NCBI GenBank assembly: GCA_045641065.1
Contig: JAZUGF010000006.1
Coordinates: 1-64,000 of the forward strand
DNA length: 64,000 nt
Source of the DNA: UBA1723 sp045641065
GTDB taxonomy: Bacteria > Bacteroidota > Bacteroidia > Bacteroidales > Paludibacteraceae
Reading direction: 5' to 3'
Shown here piece after piece: positions 36,661 to 45,953 of the stretch. The notes beneath the pieces were generated by a model. It was not told the DNA's origin, searched no databases, and worked only from the letters and a program-made list of their open reading frames with translations. Numbering within the stretch: the stretch's first letter is position 1; each line of letters begins with the position of its first letter. A program made the position numbers and the translations under genes.

Positions 36661-37839
36661 ATGAACGAAAAACTTAAAGACTACAACAAAACAAAAATTG
36701 CTTGCTATCTTGGTTTCATAACCCAAGCGATTGTAGCTAATTTTACCCCACTTTTATTCACCGCTTTCCATCGTGAATACGAAATTTCAATAGCTAGTTT
36801 GGCTCTTATCCCAGCAGTTTTCTACGTAGTACAGTTAATTACGGATTTTCTGTGCGCGAAATTCAAAAACATAGACTACCGCAAGAGCATCATCATTTCA
36901 GAAATAGCATCAGCGTTAGGACTGATTGGCTTGGCTTTCGTACCATCATTGTTCAGCAATCCCATGGCGGGAATCCTTATCTGCGTCTGCGTATATGCAG
37001 TGGGCAGCGGACTGATAGAGGTGTTGTGCAGTCCCATAATTGAAGCATGTCCGTTTCCAAATAAAGAGAGTGTCATGAGTCTGCTACACTCCTTCTATTG
37101 TTGGGGAGCAGTCGGAGTGATTTTAGGATCGACGTTGTTCTTCGCATTCTTCGGAATAGACAATTGGAGAATATTGGCAGTCATATGGGCTATTATTCCT
37201 CTCATCAACATTATCAATTTCGCCACTTGCCCTATTGAACCTATTGTGGAGGAATCTGAGGGCATGAGCATGAGCCAGTTGCTTTGCAACCAGATGTTTT
37301 GGGTATTCTTGTTTTTGATGGTTGCCGCAGGAGCTTCAGAATGCACGATGGCACAATGGGCATCGGCGTTTGCGGAAGCTTCGTTAGGAGTAGATAAGGC
37401 TATAGGAGATTTAGCTGGACCATGTGGATTTGCTTTCTGTATGGGACTAGGTCGACTTTGGTATGCCAAGAAAGGTCAGAATCTCGACTTGACATCCTAT
37501 ATGACATGGGCTGGAATACTTTGTTTCGCAGCCTACTTGATAGCATCCTTATCTCCAATTCCGCTCATCAGTTTGGTGGGCTGTATGATCAACGGTCTTG
37601 CAGTTGGCATAATGTGGCCAGGTTCAATAAGTATCACATCAGCACGCATACCAGGAGGTGGCACTGCAATGTTTGCTCTTCTAGCTTTAGCTGGCGACGT
37701 CGGAGGAACAGTAGGTCCTTCAATGGTCGGAATCTTTACAAAATCAAGTGAGAATATACAAAGTGGATTGCTTGCAGCATCAATATTCCCTGTTATTTTG
37801 GTAATATGTCTTATTGGAATCCGTAGATATAAACGATAA
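36661..37839 (+). CDS. MFS transporter (FucP-like)
   Basis: 392 residues from ATG 36661; an adjacent ATG at 36658 is equally possible. Twelve hydrophobic segments arranged as two six-helix halves, with ACYLGFITQAIVANFTPLLF first and GGTAMFALLALAGDVGGTVGPSM in the second half. The layout resembles the fucose/glucose-galactose permease branch of the MFS. No sugar-catabolic neighbour is present, so the substrate is unknown. Transcribed alone, divergent from parC. Confidence 0.85.
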   Translation: MNEKLKDYNKTKIACYLGFITQAIVANFTPLLFTAFHREYEISIASLALIPAVFYVVQLITDFLCAKFKNIDYRKSIIISEIASALGLIGLAFVPSLFSNPMAGILICVCVYAVGSGLIEVLCSPIIEACPFPNKESVMSLLHSFYCWGAVGVILGSTLFFAFFGIDNWRILAVIWAIIPLINIINFATCPIEPIVEESEGMSMSQLLCNQMFWVFLFLMVAAGASECTMAQWASAFAEASLGVDKAIGDLAGPCGFAFCMGLGRLWYAKKGQNLDLTSYMTWAGILCFAAYLIASLSPIPLISLVGCMINGLAVGIMWPGSISITSARIPGGGTAMFALLALAGDVGGTVGPSMVGIFTKSSENIQSGLLAASIFPVILVICLIGIRRYKR

Positions 37840-37865
37840 GACAAGCCAATTTTATAAAAAGCAAT

Positions 37866-37999
37866 TATATACGAGTTGTCCAACGCACGCTTTTTCTTTA
37901 TATGCTCGACCTACGGGCTCGTGTTGGTGGCGTGGTCAGGGCCAAATAAATCAAACATGGGCTCTTTGCAATCCTCATTTTGGACAACTGCTATATAAT
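37866..37999. mobile_element. MITE-like repeat, full copy
   Basis: GTTGTCCAA (37875-37883) and TTGGACAAC (37980-37988) bound 114 bp. Outside them ATTATATA on the left is mirrored by TATATAAT on the right. The core is CTCGACCTACGGGCTCGTG ... GGTCAGGG. Confidence 0.72.
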
Positions 38000-38062
38000 C
38001 CCCTCTCGTTTTCTCCTAATAAAAGTTGAAGACTTTCTCTTTAACTCTGAGTCTCTGTGGTT

Positions 38063-38166
38063 ATTTAAATATGCTCGACCTACGGGCTCGTGTTGGTGGC
38101 GTGGTCAGGGCAAAAAAATCAGACATGGGCCCTTAACTATCCTCATTTTGGACAACTACTATATAA
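38063..38166. mobile_element. MITE-like repeat, left end missing
   Basis: About 40 bp of core identical to the copy 190 bp upstream, and an intact right terminus TTGGACAAC (38148-38156); the left GTTGTCCAA is absent. Confidence 0.65.
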
Positions 38167-38233
38167 ATTCACAAAATTAACAAGACAGAATACGTTTGAA
38201 TCCTGAAACTTGAATCCTGAATCCTAAAACAAA

Positions 38234-38260
38234 AAGTGGAGAATCTTTCGATCCTCCACT
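38234..38260 (-). terminator. Intrinsic terminator after the PorP-like gene
   Basis: AGTGGAG ... CTCCACT followed by TTTTTG on the minus strand, 21 bp after the stop at 38281. Confidence 0.78.
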
Positions 38261-38280
38261 TGATATAATTCTCAAATAGA

Positions 38281-39228
38281 TTATAAATCATCGTCTTCCA
38301 AGAATCTCTGGTACTTAGCCTTCTTCTTTGGCAATCTGTAAGAAAGCAAAACCTCATGAGATTGGCTTGACAACTTTGCGATATCACCCATACCTAAGTT
38401 GAATGCATATCCAAAGCGTAGACGATTCTTCTCCATACCGATTGTGAATGTCAAATCGTTTGAATCAAACCATGCACCCTTACCTACATCTGGACGATAT
38501 GTGATACCACCCCAAATCATTCTGTTGAAGAATGCCTGTACGTTAAGTTCAACCTTGTTTACCTTGTTACGGTGCATAAACACAATTGCAGGACAGATTG
38601 ACAACGCATCTGATGGAGAAAGAGTTGCTCTTGAATACAAGTAGAACTGACGACCTGGAACTGAAGTTGTTACCTTCTCTTCATTGTTCAAGATATGAAC
38701 GATAGAGGCACCAAGCATCAATTTAGGTGTTGCCAACTCCATACCAAAATCAGCATCTGGGCTGAATTTCTTCTCCTGATCACTAGGGAATGATGGCAAA
38801 CCAACCTCCCATGGGTCAATAACTCTATGATCTGTTGGATCCCATGAATGGTAAAGCAAACCAAATGAAACACCCATAGAAAGCAACATACTCTCATTCA
38901 TATTAACATGATATGCATATGCTGGTTTGCAGATGAATGTATGGTTGGCAATACCCAAGTCATCATAACTCAATGAGATACCAAAACCTGATCTAATCGA
39001 CTCCACATAATTGCTCACATTGAACACTCCATCTTTAGGAGAATCTTCAACATTAGCCCACTGCCAACGACCAATCAAGAAGAAATCAATATCGTCGCTA
39101 TTTCCTGTTGCAGCAGGGTTGAAGTTCAATCGAGAGAAGAACTGCTGAGATAGCATCAAATCTCTTTGTGCGAAAGCCGATATTGCGCTAAATAAAACTA
39201 GGCAAAGTGCTAAAAATCTCGTTTTCAT
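38281..39228 (-). CDS. PorP/SprF family outer-membrane protein
   Basis: 315 residues. Signal peptide (about 1-20, ending SAFA), then the family start QRDLMLSQQFFSRLNFNPAATGNSD and a beta-barrel of alternating hydrophobic residues to the end. PorP/SprF proteins are linked to type IX secretion and gliding in Bacteroidetes, though many copies are paralogs. The gene is 20 bp downstream of an OmpA/PD40 protein on the same strand, the standard pairing. Confidence 0.9.
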   Translation of the reverse strand: MKTRFLALCLVLFSAISAFAQRDLMLSQQFFSRLNFNPAATGNSDDIDFFLIGRWQWANVEDSPKDGVFNVSNYVESIRSGFGISLSYDDLGIANHTFICKPAYAYHVNMNESMLLSMGVSFGLLYHSWDPTDHRVIDPWEVGLPSFPSDQEKKFSPDADFGMELATPKLMLGASIVHILNNEEKVTTSVPGRQFYLYSRATLSPSDALSICPAIVFMHRNKVNKVELNVQAFFNRMIWGGITYRPDVGKGAWFDSNDLTFTIGMEKNRLRFGYAFNLGMGDIAKLSSQSHEVLLSYRLPKKKAKYQRFLEDDDL

Positions 39229-39248
39229 AATATAATGTCCTCCCCTTC

Positions 39249-40622
39249 TTATTCATTCAAAATCTTAATATCGGCACGACGGTTCTGCTCGTGCTCAGCC
39301 TCTGTCTGTGCGTTTGGAATAACCGGATCGTGGAATCCACGTCCTACTGATACCAACTTGTTTGGATCCAAACCACGGTTGATCAACATACCACGGATAT
39401 AGTCAGCACGCTTAGCAGACAACTTGATGTTGTACTGGTCAGATCCACGGGCATCGGTATGTCCAGAAACCTCAAATACTACACCAGGGAACTCCTGCAT
39501 TGCCTCAACCAACTCATCCAACTGAGCCTCATACTCTGGTTTCATTGTAGCGTCGTTGAAGTCGAAGAACATTAGCACCCAGTGGAATCCCTTAGGCTCA
39601 TCAATTGTAAAGTCTGGCAAAAGCTCAGGCTCACGCATTGCAACAAACGGAGCTGGACGATAAATATCATCACTACCCTTACCTCCAGTTCTGTTTGACA
39701 TAAACAAACAGATTTTTGGAGATCCTATCATGTTGTAATCGTTTGAACTAGAGTTGAATACTGAATCCAAATGAATTGGAGTATCCCAAATTTCTTTCTC
39801 TTCCTTATTTACCTGACCAGTAGTTGTATCTGTTGTCTCTCTTGTAACTTTCTTCAAATGCGACACATAGATATCCAAACCACCGTAACCACCTGCACGA
39901 TTAGACGCAAAATATAGCATTGTATCATTGTAACACCACGCATAATCATCACGTGCATTAGAGTTCATTGGTATAATACTATCACTGGCATTTTCTGGCA
40001 TTTTCCAACGTACATCATCAGTTGCCTTACCTCTATCTATATACCAGATATCACGTCCACCAAAACTTTTCTTTGGAAAATCTGCTGAGAAATAAATTCT
40101 ATCTCCTCCCTTAGCAATTGACGGGTTAAAGAATCCTGAAATTCTATTGTAACGATATGTCCAACCTGCAGTTACTGTTGAACTACCCTTAATTGGTTTA
40201 CGTACTTTATTCAAACCTTGGATTTCAAGCTTTACAGGCTCTGTATATGCTCCCTGAAACCACTTGGCCTCATACAAATCTGAGTTTCCAACTTCATCTG
40301 TCTTCGCAAAATATATAGTACGACGTTTCTGATCGTATGCAAATGTTCCTTCAATTCCAAGATCTTGCAACTCTGGACAAGGCTCTACATCTTCCAATTC
40401 ATATGTATCACCAATTCTTGCCATGAAAGCGCTGTCTCCCTTGAAGAATACAACTTTACCATCTTTATATAATGACATTGGACGCTCCTGCATCTTCGAA
40501 CTCGCCTTTGAAGACGAGAATTCATATCCTTCTGTGAATTCCTCATGCACTGCAAACGATGGAATCGCAAACGCCACCGCTGCAATCAGAACCAAAATTA
40601 TTTTCTTACTATTCGCAAACAT
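39249..40622 (-). CDS. OmpA family protein with PD40 repeats
   Basis: 457 residues. Signal peptide (about 1-24), a beta-propeller-like region with PD40/WD40 repeats (RIYFSADFPKKSFGGRDIWY, MLYFASNRAGGYGGLDIYV), and a C-terminal OmpA peptidoglycan-binding domain (about 350-457, FEVSGHTDARGSDQYNIKLS, SVGRGFHDP). It likely ties an outer-membrane complex containing the PorP-like partner to peptidoglycan. First gene of a two-gene operon. Confidence 0.9.
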   Translation of the reverse strand: MFANSKKIILVLIAAVAFAIPSFAVHEEFTEGYEFSSSKASSKMQERPMSLYKDGKVVFFKGDSAFMARIGDTYELEDVEPCPELQDLGIEGTFAYDQKRRTIYFAKTDEVGNSDLYEAKWFQGAYTEPVKLEIQGLNKVRKPIKGSSTVTAGWTYRYNRISGFFNPSIAKGGDRIYFSADFPKKSFGGRDIWYIDRGKATDDVRWKMPENASDSIIPMNSNARDDYAWCYNDTMLYFASNRAGGYGGLDIYVSHLKKVTRETTDTTTGQVNKEEKEIWDTPIHLDSVFNSSSNDYNMIGSPKICLFMSNRTGGKGSDDIYRPAPFVAMREPELLPDFTIDEPKGFHWVLMFFDFNDATMKPEYEAQLDELVEAMQEFPGVVFEVSGHTDARGSDQYNIKLSAKRADYIRGMLINRGLDPNKLVSVGRGFHDPVIPNAQTEAEHEQNRRADIKILNE

Positions 40623-40849
40623 AGATATACAAGTCTATATAATATATTATCCTTTTTTCTTTTTTTATCATTTGTGACTTAACGCCACTTGAACAATTTG
40701 CAAAGTAAGTTATAATTTTTAAAATTTTACAATATTTTGATAGCATTTATTAACAATTATACAAAAATATGCTAACGAACATTCATTGCCATACCTTCCA
40801 CTCCGAATTATTGCATATTTAATCATAATTTTCTTCATTTGATTTGAAC

Positions 40850-40952
40850 CACTGAGGATTGCAAAGGACGGAAAGTCCTTGCCCTTCCCTAACGCGAGCC
40901 CGGAGAGCGAGCTCAAATACATATAGTGTGTTTGGACAACTGACATATAATT
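40850..40952. mobile_element. MITE-like repeat, inverted copy
   Basis: GAGGATTGCAAAGGACGG ... GCGAGCCCGGAGAGCGAGC, ending in TTGGACAACTGACATATAAT. Only the right terminus is intact. Confidence 0.6.
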
Positions 40953-40960
40953 GTTTAAAA

Positions 40961-40998
40961 AAATAAGAGATATCTGATTGCTCAAATATCTCTATTTT
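40961..40998. terminator. Orphan terminator-like hairpin
   Basis: AAATAAGAGATAT ... ATATCTCTATTTT. It lies in a divergent promoter region where no annotated transcript ends. Confidence 0.6.
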
Positions 40999-41253
40999 AC
41001 TACACATTTAATGTAGCACAAAAGGATTTAATATTAGGACTAAACTACAAAATGAATCCGTCTCACGACGTTCACTATATATACAACAAAAACCGTGCCA
41101 ACTTTGATTTTTTTGCATACCAAATTTCAATAAAATTTTATAAAAGTTTATATTTAACTATAAATCAGTAATATAAAATTCAATTTTATTTTTACTCAAA
41201 ATTGGCATTCTCTCATTTTTAGCTGATAATCCATCATTTTTTTTGATTTTGAC

Positions 41254-41261
41254 TACCTTTG
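41254..41261 (+). promoter_or_regulatory. -7 box for the YjbR gene
   Basis: TACCTTTG, 21 bp upstream of the ATG. Confidence 0.5.
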
Positions 41262-41282
41262 TGCTAATAAAAAAGTAAAAAT

Positions 41283-41639
41283 ATGACTATCGAAGACGCT
41301 AGAATTTACTGTTTGAGCAAACCTCATACCACAGAAGATATGCCTTTTGGCGACGATTATGTGACTTTCAGAGTCGGAGGAAAGATTTTTGCTGGCCTAC
41401 CATTGACTGTGCCTAATCTTCTTGTATTGAAATGCGACGCGGAGGTTTTCGACGAAATGGTTGCACAATACTCAGCCATCGAACAGGCCTGGCATTGGCA
41501 TAAGCGTCTTTGGATGCAGATTCACCTAGACGATTCAGAAATGACTTCGGATTTGGTCAAATCTCTTGCGGATAAGGCTTATGAGTTGGTCTATAATAAA
41601 TTGACTAAGAAGGAAAAGGCTGCGTTGGAACAATGCTAA
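41283..41639 (+). CDS. MmcQ/YjbR family protein
   Basis: 118 residues covering one YjbR domain: IEDARIYCLSKPHTTEDMPFG at the start, GKIFAGLPL, and the helix WHWHKRLWMQIHLDDSE. The fold resembles type II secretion chaperone-like/YdhR DNA-binding folds, but function is not established. Followed 14 bp later by a secreted protein gene, likely co-transcribed. Confidence 0.9.
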   Translation: MTIEDARIYCLSKPHTTEDMPFGDDYVTFRVGGKIFAGLPLTVPNLLVLKCDAEVFDEMVAQYSAIEQAWHWHKRLWMQIHLDDSEMTSDLVKSLADKAYELVYNKLTKKEKAALEQC

Positions 41640-41653
41640 ATTAAAATAAATAG

Positions 41654-42292
41654 ATGAAAACGAAGAGATTATTTTTGTTTTTTTATTTTTTGGGAATACT
41701 CTTGATTCCTATTTATTCTGAGGTCTCGATTCCCCAAAAACACGTGGTAATAACATTCACTTCTGACATAGACAAACATTGCGGAGAGAAAAACTACTAT
41801 TGGATTATAGAAACAGATAATCTAAATAATAGCGTCGTTTATATGTCTCCATTATATTTAACGATGGAAGATTCTACTTTATATTCACATTGTGTAAATG
41901 ATAGGATTTTCTATTCTGGCAACACATGGGATGATGTTTATATGGAATCGTATGTAAAAAAACAGAATGAAATTTTGAACATTATTCAAAAACACAAAAG
42001 AAAAATAATGAAAATGAAAGTGAAATTAGCCAATGGGAAAAAAGAGAAAATATGTATATATGCAACACCAATTATAGCTTATTTTGAAACTTGTAATTCG
42101 TGTTGCAATAAAGAGTATCCTATGAACACGTTAGTATATATATTAAAAAAAGATAGCGAGTTCTGTTATGATGATTCATTTTTCAAAAGAGAAGAAGATA
42201 TTGAAAAATTGATGATAAGGTTCAATTTTATTGACTTTAGAAGAACCTTTGAAACTTACACAGGAAGAATTGCCAAAATTAAAGAGTTATGA
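41654..42292 (+). CDS. Secreted hypothetical protein, 212 aa
   Basis: An N-terminal signal peptide (KTKRLFLFFYFLGILLIPIY) is followed by a soluble domain rich in Tyr, Lys and Asp, with Cys residues clustered near 146-151 (CNSCC). No lipobox. No family recognised. It sits between the YjbR gene and the HEPN/MNT pair, which has its own promoter. Confidence 0.65.
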   Translation: MKTKRLFLFFYFLGILLIPIYSEVSIPQKHVVITFTSDIDKHCGEKNYYWIIETDNLNNSVVYMSPLYLTMEDSTLYSHCVNDRIFYSGNTWDDVYMESYVKKQNEILNIIQKHKRKIMKMKVKLANGKKEKICIYATPIIAYFETCNSCCNKEYPMNTLVYILKKDSEFCYDDSFFKREEDIEKLMIRFNFIDFRRTFETYTGRIAKIKEL

Positions 42293-42368
42293 CAAATTTC
42301 ATGACAGATACTATTCCCGAATTTAGCATATTTCTAAATTTACATCTTTTCAATCTTGAGACTATTCT

Positions 42369-42399
42369 TTTGTTTTTCGTCAAAGCTTTTCTAAATTTG
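42369..42399 (+). promoter_or_regulatory. Promoter of the HEPN/MNT pair
   Basis: TTTG (42369-42372), 19 bp, TAAATTTG (42392-42399). Confidence 0.7.
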
Positions 42400-42419
42400 C
42401 ACCAATAAGCAATTTGATT

Positions 42420-42737
42420 ATGAATCACGACAAAGAAATAGAATTAGGGTTGTATCGTATTGCTAAACAAAACTCAAAAGTAGCAAGATTCATTCTGTTT
42501 GGATCAAGAGCAAGGGGAAACGCTCGTTCTGATTCTGACTGGGACATTCTTGTCATAATTAATACAGACAAAATAAGAAATGAAGATTACAACAGATTCG
42601 CTGACCCGTTCTATGATTTAGGATTGGAATATGATGCAGTAATCAACCCAATCTTACGAACATCAGAAGAATGGAGTAAATTCTCGTATCTACCTTTATT
42701 TCAAAATATACAAAGAGAAGGAATAGAAATATGCTGA
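42420..42737 (+). CDS. mntA: MNT-type nucleotidyltransferase (antitoxin-like)
   Basis: 105 residues from ATG 42420, 20 bp after the promoter's -7 box. The minimal nucleotidyltransferase core is FGSRARGNARSDSDWDILV, with both catalytic Asp of GSxARG-xn-SDxD present. In HEPN/MNT toxin-antitoxin pairs this protein AMPylates and silences the HEPN partner. The next gene overlaps it by 7 bp, as is usual for the pair. Confidence 0.85.
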   Translation: MNHDKEIELGLYRIAKQNSKVARFILFGSRARGNARSDSDWDILVIINTDKIRNEDYNRFADPFYDLGLEYDAVINPILRTSEEWSKFSYLPLFQNIQREGIEIC

Positions 42738-43138
42738 CAGAAGAAGAAAGAAATGCTATTGTTGCATATAGATTAGAGAAAGCAATTAACACAATCGGAC
42801 AAGTCGAAGCGAATATTCCAAACGAATTCTGGGATCTGATAGCCAATAGATTATATTATGCAGCTTATTATGCAGTTACAGCATTGCTAATAAATGATAA
42901 TCATGAGACGCATACCCACAATGGAGTAATTACGATGTTTGGACTTCACTATGTGAAAACAGGGAGATTCACTAAAGAAGATCACAGACTTTATCAACGT
43001 TTGTTTACACAAAGACAAACAGGCGACTATAGTGACAATTTTTTTCTTGATAAAGATGATGTAATGCCACAATTAGAACCAACTAAAGCATTTATCAAGA
43101 AAATTGCAGATATAATAGCAAACAATCAAAAATTATGA
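42731..43138 (+). CDS. HEPN-domain protein (toxin-like partner)
   Basis: 135 residues, one HEPN domain: NRLYYAAYYAVTALLI, then ETHTHNGVITMFGLHYVKTG, and near the end LFTQRQTGDYSD. This is the PF05168-type HEPN seen with MNT partners. The R-X4-6-H RNase motif of HepT toxins is not obvious; the RQTGDY motif takes its place. RNase activity is therefore uncertain. Confidence 0.82.
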   Translation: MLTEEERNAIVAYRLEKAINTIGQVEANIPNEFWDLIANRLYYAAYYAVTALLINDNHETHTHNGVITMFGLHYVKTGRFTKEDHRLYQRLFTQRQTGDYSDNFFLDKDDVMPQLEPTKAFIKKIADIIANNQKL

Positions 43139-43155
43139 TTGTTTGTTTTCCACCT

Positions 43156-43881
43156 TCAAAATTTCAAATAAAACTCCTTCGTCAACTTTATATAATCCTC
43201 TGTATATTGGTGGCGAACCTCCGTTTCTATTGTGAGTTCATTAATTTCGCATTCCGCATTTTGCATTCCGCATTTCACAAACTCTCCCACTGTTCTCTTG
43301 GCTTCGGCTCCTGGTTTGGGATAAACCAACGTCTTCTTTCTTAAATATAATCCGTACTGCTCGGCGATCTTCTCAAACTTATCATGAGCATCCGTCGGCA
43401 AAATGATGGATAGCGAGCCGTCGTCGCTGAGCAACGTCGACACGCATGATGCCAATTCCGAAAATGGGAGGCTATCGGTGTGTCTTGCCAATGTACGGTT
43501 TGCTTTGGGGGCTTTCAAACTATCCTCAAAATATGGAGGATTAGTGATTATCTTATCAAATTTCGACGGTACTGTTTCAATAAACTCCTGTAATGATTTG
43601 CCGACGACGGTGATTCTGTCACTCCACTTTGATGCTTCACAATTCTGCGTCGCACCACGTACCGCGTCGTCATCTATATCTATGCCAACTATCTCTGCCG
43701 ACGCATTTCTCTGTGCTGCCATCAAGCACAACAATCCTGTGCCACAACCGATGTCGAGGATTCTCTTGGCATTCTCTACATCTGCCACTGCACCAAGTGT
43801 CACTCCATCTGTGCCAACTTTCATAGCACATAAGGATTGATCGATAGTGAATTGCTTGAATTGGAAGATATGGTTTGGCAT
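43156..43881 (-). CDS. trmN6: tRNA1(Val) (adenine(37)-N6)-methyltransferase
   Basis: 241 residues from ATG 43881 (MPNHIFQFKQF); an upstream extension would translate hexamer-like repeat. The SAM motif is ILDIGCGTGLLCLMAAQR and the N6-adenine signature NPPYFEDS. This matches the YfiC/TrmN6 family, which methylates A37 of tRNA1(Val). Transcribed convergently to the HEPN gene with only 17 bp between stops. Confidence 0.9.
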   Translation of the reverse strand: MPNHIFQFKQFTIDQSLCAMKVGTDGVTLGAVADVENAKRILDIGCGTGLLCLMAAQRNASAEIVGIDIDDDAVRGATQNCEASKWSDRITVVGKSLQEFIETVPSKFDKIITNPPYFEDSLKAPKANRTLARHTDSLPFSELASCVSTLLSDDGSLSIILPTDAHDKFEKIAEQYGLYLRKKTLVYPKPGAEAKRTVGEFVKCGMQNAECEINELTIETEVRHQYTEDYIKLTKEFYLKF

Positions 43882-43946
43882 ATTATTAACGAATACGAAT
43901 ACGATAACGAAAAATAAGGGCAAGCATAAAGCCCGCCCCTACAATA

Positions 43947-44708
43947 TTATAATTGTCCTAACTTAACAAGTGTTGCGCATCGTTTTGTGTCGAGGCTGAA
44001 ATCACCTCTCTGAATCCAGCCGTAGTAGCCGGGATCTGTTTCGAACACCTCTTTAAGTTTTTTGCCTTTATGCTTTCCGAAATTGACCATGACTTCATCT
44101 TTGTCGTTGAAGATGAAACGTCCTTCGAAATCAACAACTCTCTTCTGCGTAGAGAATTTAGATAGCCACTTGATATCGTTCTCCAAATCTGGATATCTGT
44201 CAAGCTGAGCCTGTAGCACTTCGTATGTGGCTTTTGTGTCGGCCATTGCTCCGTGTGCTCCAACAAGTTCCTGACCACAATAGAATTTGTATGCGGCAGA
44301 TAGTGTGCGGGCCTCCATCTTGTGGAAGATTGTCTGCACATCCACCATGTTATGCTTGCGGATGTTCAAATCAATATCGCATCGCAACATCTCTTCCACC
44401 AACATCGGGATATCAAACTTGTTGGAATTATATCCAGCGATATCACAACCCTGAAAATCAGCAGCGATCTGACGTGCGATATCCTTAAACTTAGGACAAT
44501 CAGCGACGTCTTCATCTTTGATGTGATGAATAGCAGACGACTTAGCAGGAATCGGCATTTCTGGGTTGACGCGAATGGTTTTCTGCTCCTCCAAGCCGTT
44601 CGGATGAATCTTCAAGTATGATATTTCTACGATTCTATCTTTGGAAATGTCCAATCCCGTCGACTCCAAATCAAAGAAAATCAACGGTTTGGTTAATTTT
44701 AATTTCAT
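43947..44708 (-). CDS. DnaQ-like 3'-5' exonuclease
   Basis: 253 residues from ATG 44708 (MKLKLTKPLIFFDLESTG). DEDDh exonuclease motifs are visible: FFDLEST, AGYNSNKFDIPML, and HGAMADTKATYEV. The C-terminal part (VNFGKHKGKKLKEVFETDPGYY) is the small domain found after exonuclease X-type cores. It could be an epsilon-like proofreader or a repair exonuclease. It lies 11 bp downstream of dnaN, so co-expression with the clamp is likely. Confidence 0.88.
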   Translation of the reverse strand: MKLKLTKPLIFFDLESTGLDISKDRIVEISYLKIHPNGLEEQKTIRVNPEMPIPAKSSAIHHIKDEDVADCPKFKDIARQIAADFQGCDIAGYNSNKFDIPMLVEEMLRCDIDLNIRKHNMVDVQTIFHKMEARTLSAAYKFYCGQELVGAHGAMADTKATYEVLQAQLDRYPDLENDIKWLSKFSTQKRVVDFEGRFIFNDKDEVMVNFGKHKGKKLKEVFETDPGYYGWIQRGDFSLDTKRCATLVKLGQL

Positions 44709-44719
44709 GCGACGCGGGT

Positions 44720-45871
44720 TTATAGAGTTGTCATTGGCATTACCAAGCAAAGCATCTCGTAGTTCTGCTGATTGTCTCCATCCTCAGATGTGTTGAACAA
44801 TGGCTCAACTACTACTCCACGGTATGGACTCTCAATCTTCATCACAACATCTGATGTCTCCATGTATGAGCAGAAGTTTGTGATAGACTCAGTCTTGAAT
44901 GTCATCTCAAATGGCTCACCACTGTATGCGCATACAACCTCCTCTGTTGCTGCAGTACCGAAATCCAAACTCTGTGCTGACACAACAATCTGGTTCTCAC
45001 GTACATCAAACTTAACTCCCTTGTTAGACTGCTCTGCAAATGGCTCAATATGACGAACAGCTGAAATCAATGAGTTACGGTCGATAACCAACTCCTTGTT
45101 CCACTGGATTGAAATTGCATTCTTATAATTAGGGAAGTTACCCTCAATCTGACGGCATACCAATGTGAAGTCGTTAAGCTCAAACAAGATATTCTTAGAA
45201 TCCCAAGAGATAACAACATCCTCACCTTCTTTGCCTAGGATTGCCTTCAACAACTTAGCTGCATTTGCAGGAAGAATCACAGAGCAATTACCAGAAGCCT
45301 CAACGATAGAGCACTTAACCTGTGATAGGTGGAACATATCTGTTGCGACGAATGTCACCTTATTCTCTGCTGAGTCAATATCTAGATAGATACCCATCAT
45401 TGTTGGACGAAGTGTATCTGTGCTGACTGCGAAAATTGTGTGTGAGATTCCAGTAGAAAGAGTCTGTGCCTGCATGCGGACATTGTTAGTGCTGCTTGGA
45501 TCCAAAGAAGTCAACTTTGGATATGCCTCACCGTCTACACCATTATATTCAGCCTTCCACGAACCTGATGTCAACTTAACTGCGTAAGTATTCATGTCGA
45601 TATCGAAATCGACGCTTCTGCCGTGAAGTACCTTAAATGTATCCAACAATAGTTTTGCTGGCAACGCAATCATACCTGCACCCTCTACGTTCTCAACATC
45701 CATTCTTGTAGCCATGGAAGTCTCACCGTCTGAGGCTGTCAACTCTAATGTACTGTCAGTCAAATTAAATAGGAAATTGTCGAGAATTGGTAATGCCGTC
45801 TTTGAAGCCATCACACGGCTTGTTGCTGTAAGACGAGCCATCAACTCGTCGCTATTCACTGAAAATCTCAT
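44720..45871 (-). CDS. dnaN: DNA polymerase III beta subunit (sliding clamp)
   Basis: 383 residues from ATG 45871 (MRFSVNSDELM); the longer frame to 45919 crosses the promoter region. Three clamp folds are visible, with landmarks LPILDNFLFNL, FAVSTDTLRPTMMGI and the C-terminal CLVMPMTTL. It tethers polymerase III to DNA. dnaA is not nearby. A -7 box TACTTTTG overlaps a perfect inverted repeat upstream. Confidence 0.96.
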   Translation of the reverse strand: MRFSVNSDELMARLTATSRVMASKTALPILDNFLFNLTDSTLELTASDGETSMATRMDVENVEGAGMIALPAKLLLDTFKVLHGRSVDFDIDMNTYAVKLTSGSWKAEYNGVDGEAYPKLTSLDPSSTNNVRMQAQTLSTGISHTIFAVSTDTLRPTMMGIYLDIDSAENKVTFVATDMFHLSQVKCSIVEASGNCSVILPANAAKLLKAILGKEGEDVVISWDSKNILFELNDFTLVCRQIEGNFPNYKNAISIQWNKELVIDRNSLISAVRHIEPFAEQSNKGVKFDVRENQIVVSAQSLDFGTAATEEVVCAYSGEPFEMTFKTESITNFCSYMETSDVVMKIESPYRGVVVEPLFNTSEDGDNQQNYEMLCLVMPMTTL

Positions 45872-45899
45872 AACTTTGTTTTGATTTAAATATTTTTCC

Positions 45900-45907
45900 C
45901 AAAAGTA
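45900..45907 (-). promoter_or_regulatory. -7 box for dnaN
   Basis: TACTTTTG (minus), 28 bp upstream of the ATG, overlapping the inverted repeat at 45904-45923. Confidence 0.6.
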
Positions 45908-45923
45908 GTGAAAATTCACTACT
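45904..45923. promoter_or_regulatory. Operator-like inverted repeat at the dnaN promoter
   Basis: AGTAGTGA-AAAT-TCACTACT, perfect 8-bp arms; it covers half of the -7 box. Confidence 0.55.
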
Positions 45924-45953
45924 CTATTATTATCGTTTTATTAATTTATTTTC

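Larger units (their letters stand above)
40623..41282. other. 660-bp gene-free region
   Basis: It separates the divergent OmpA and YjbR genes. It contains a MITE-like copy (about 40850-40952), a terminator-like hairpin (40961-40998), and AT-rich sequence with a -7 box at 41254-41261. No open frame here looks like a gene. Confidence 0.65.
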
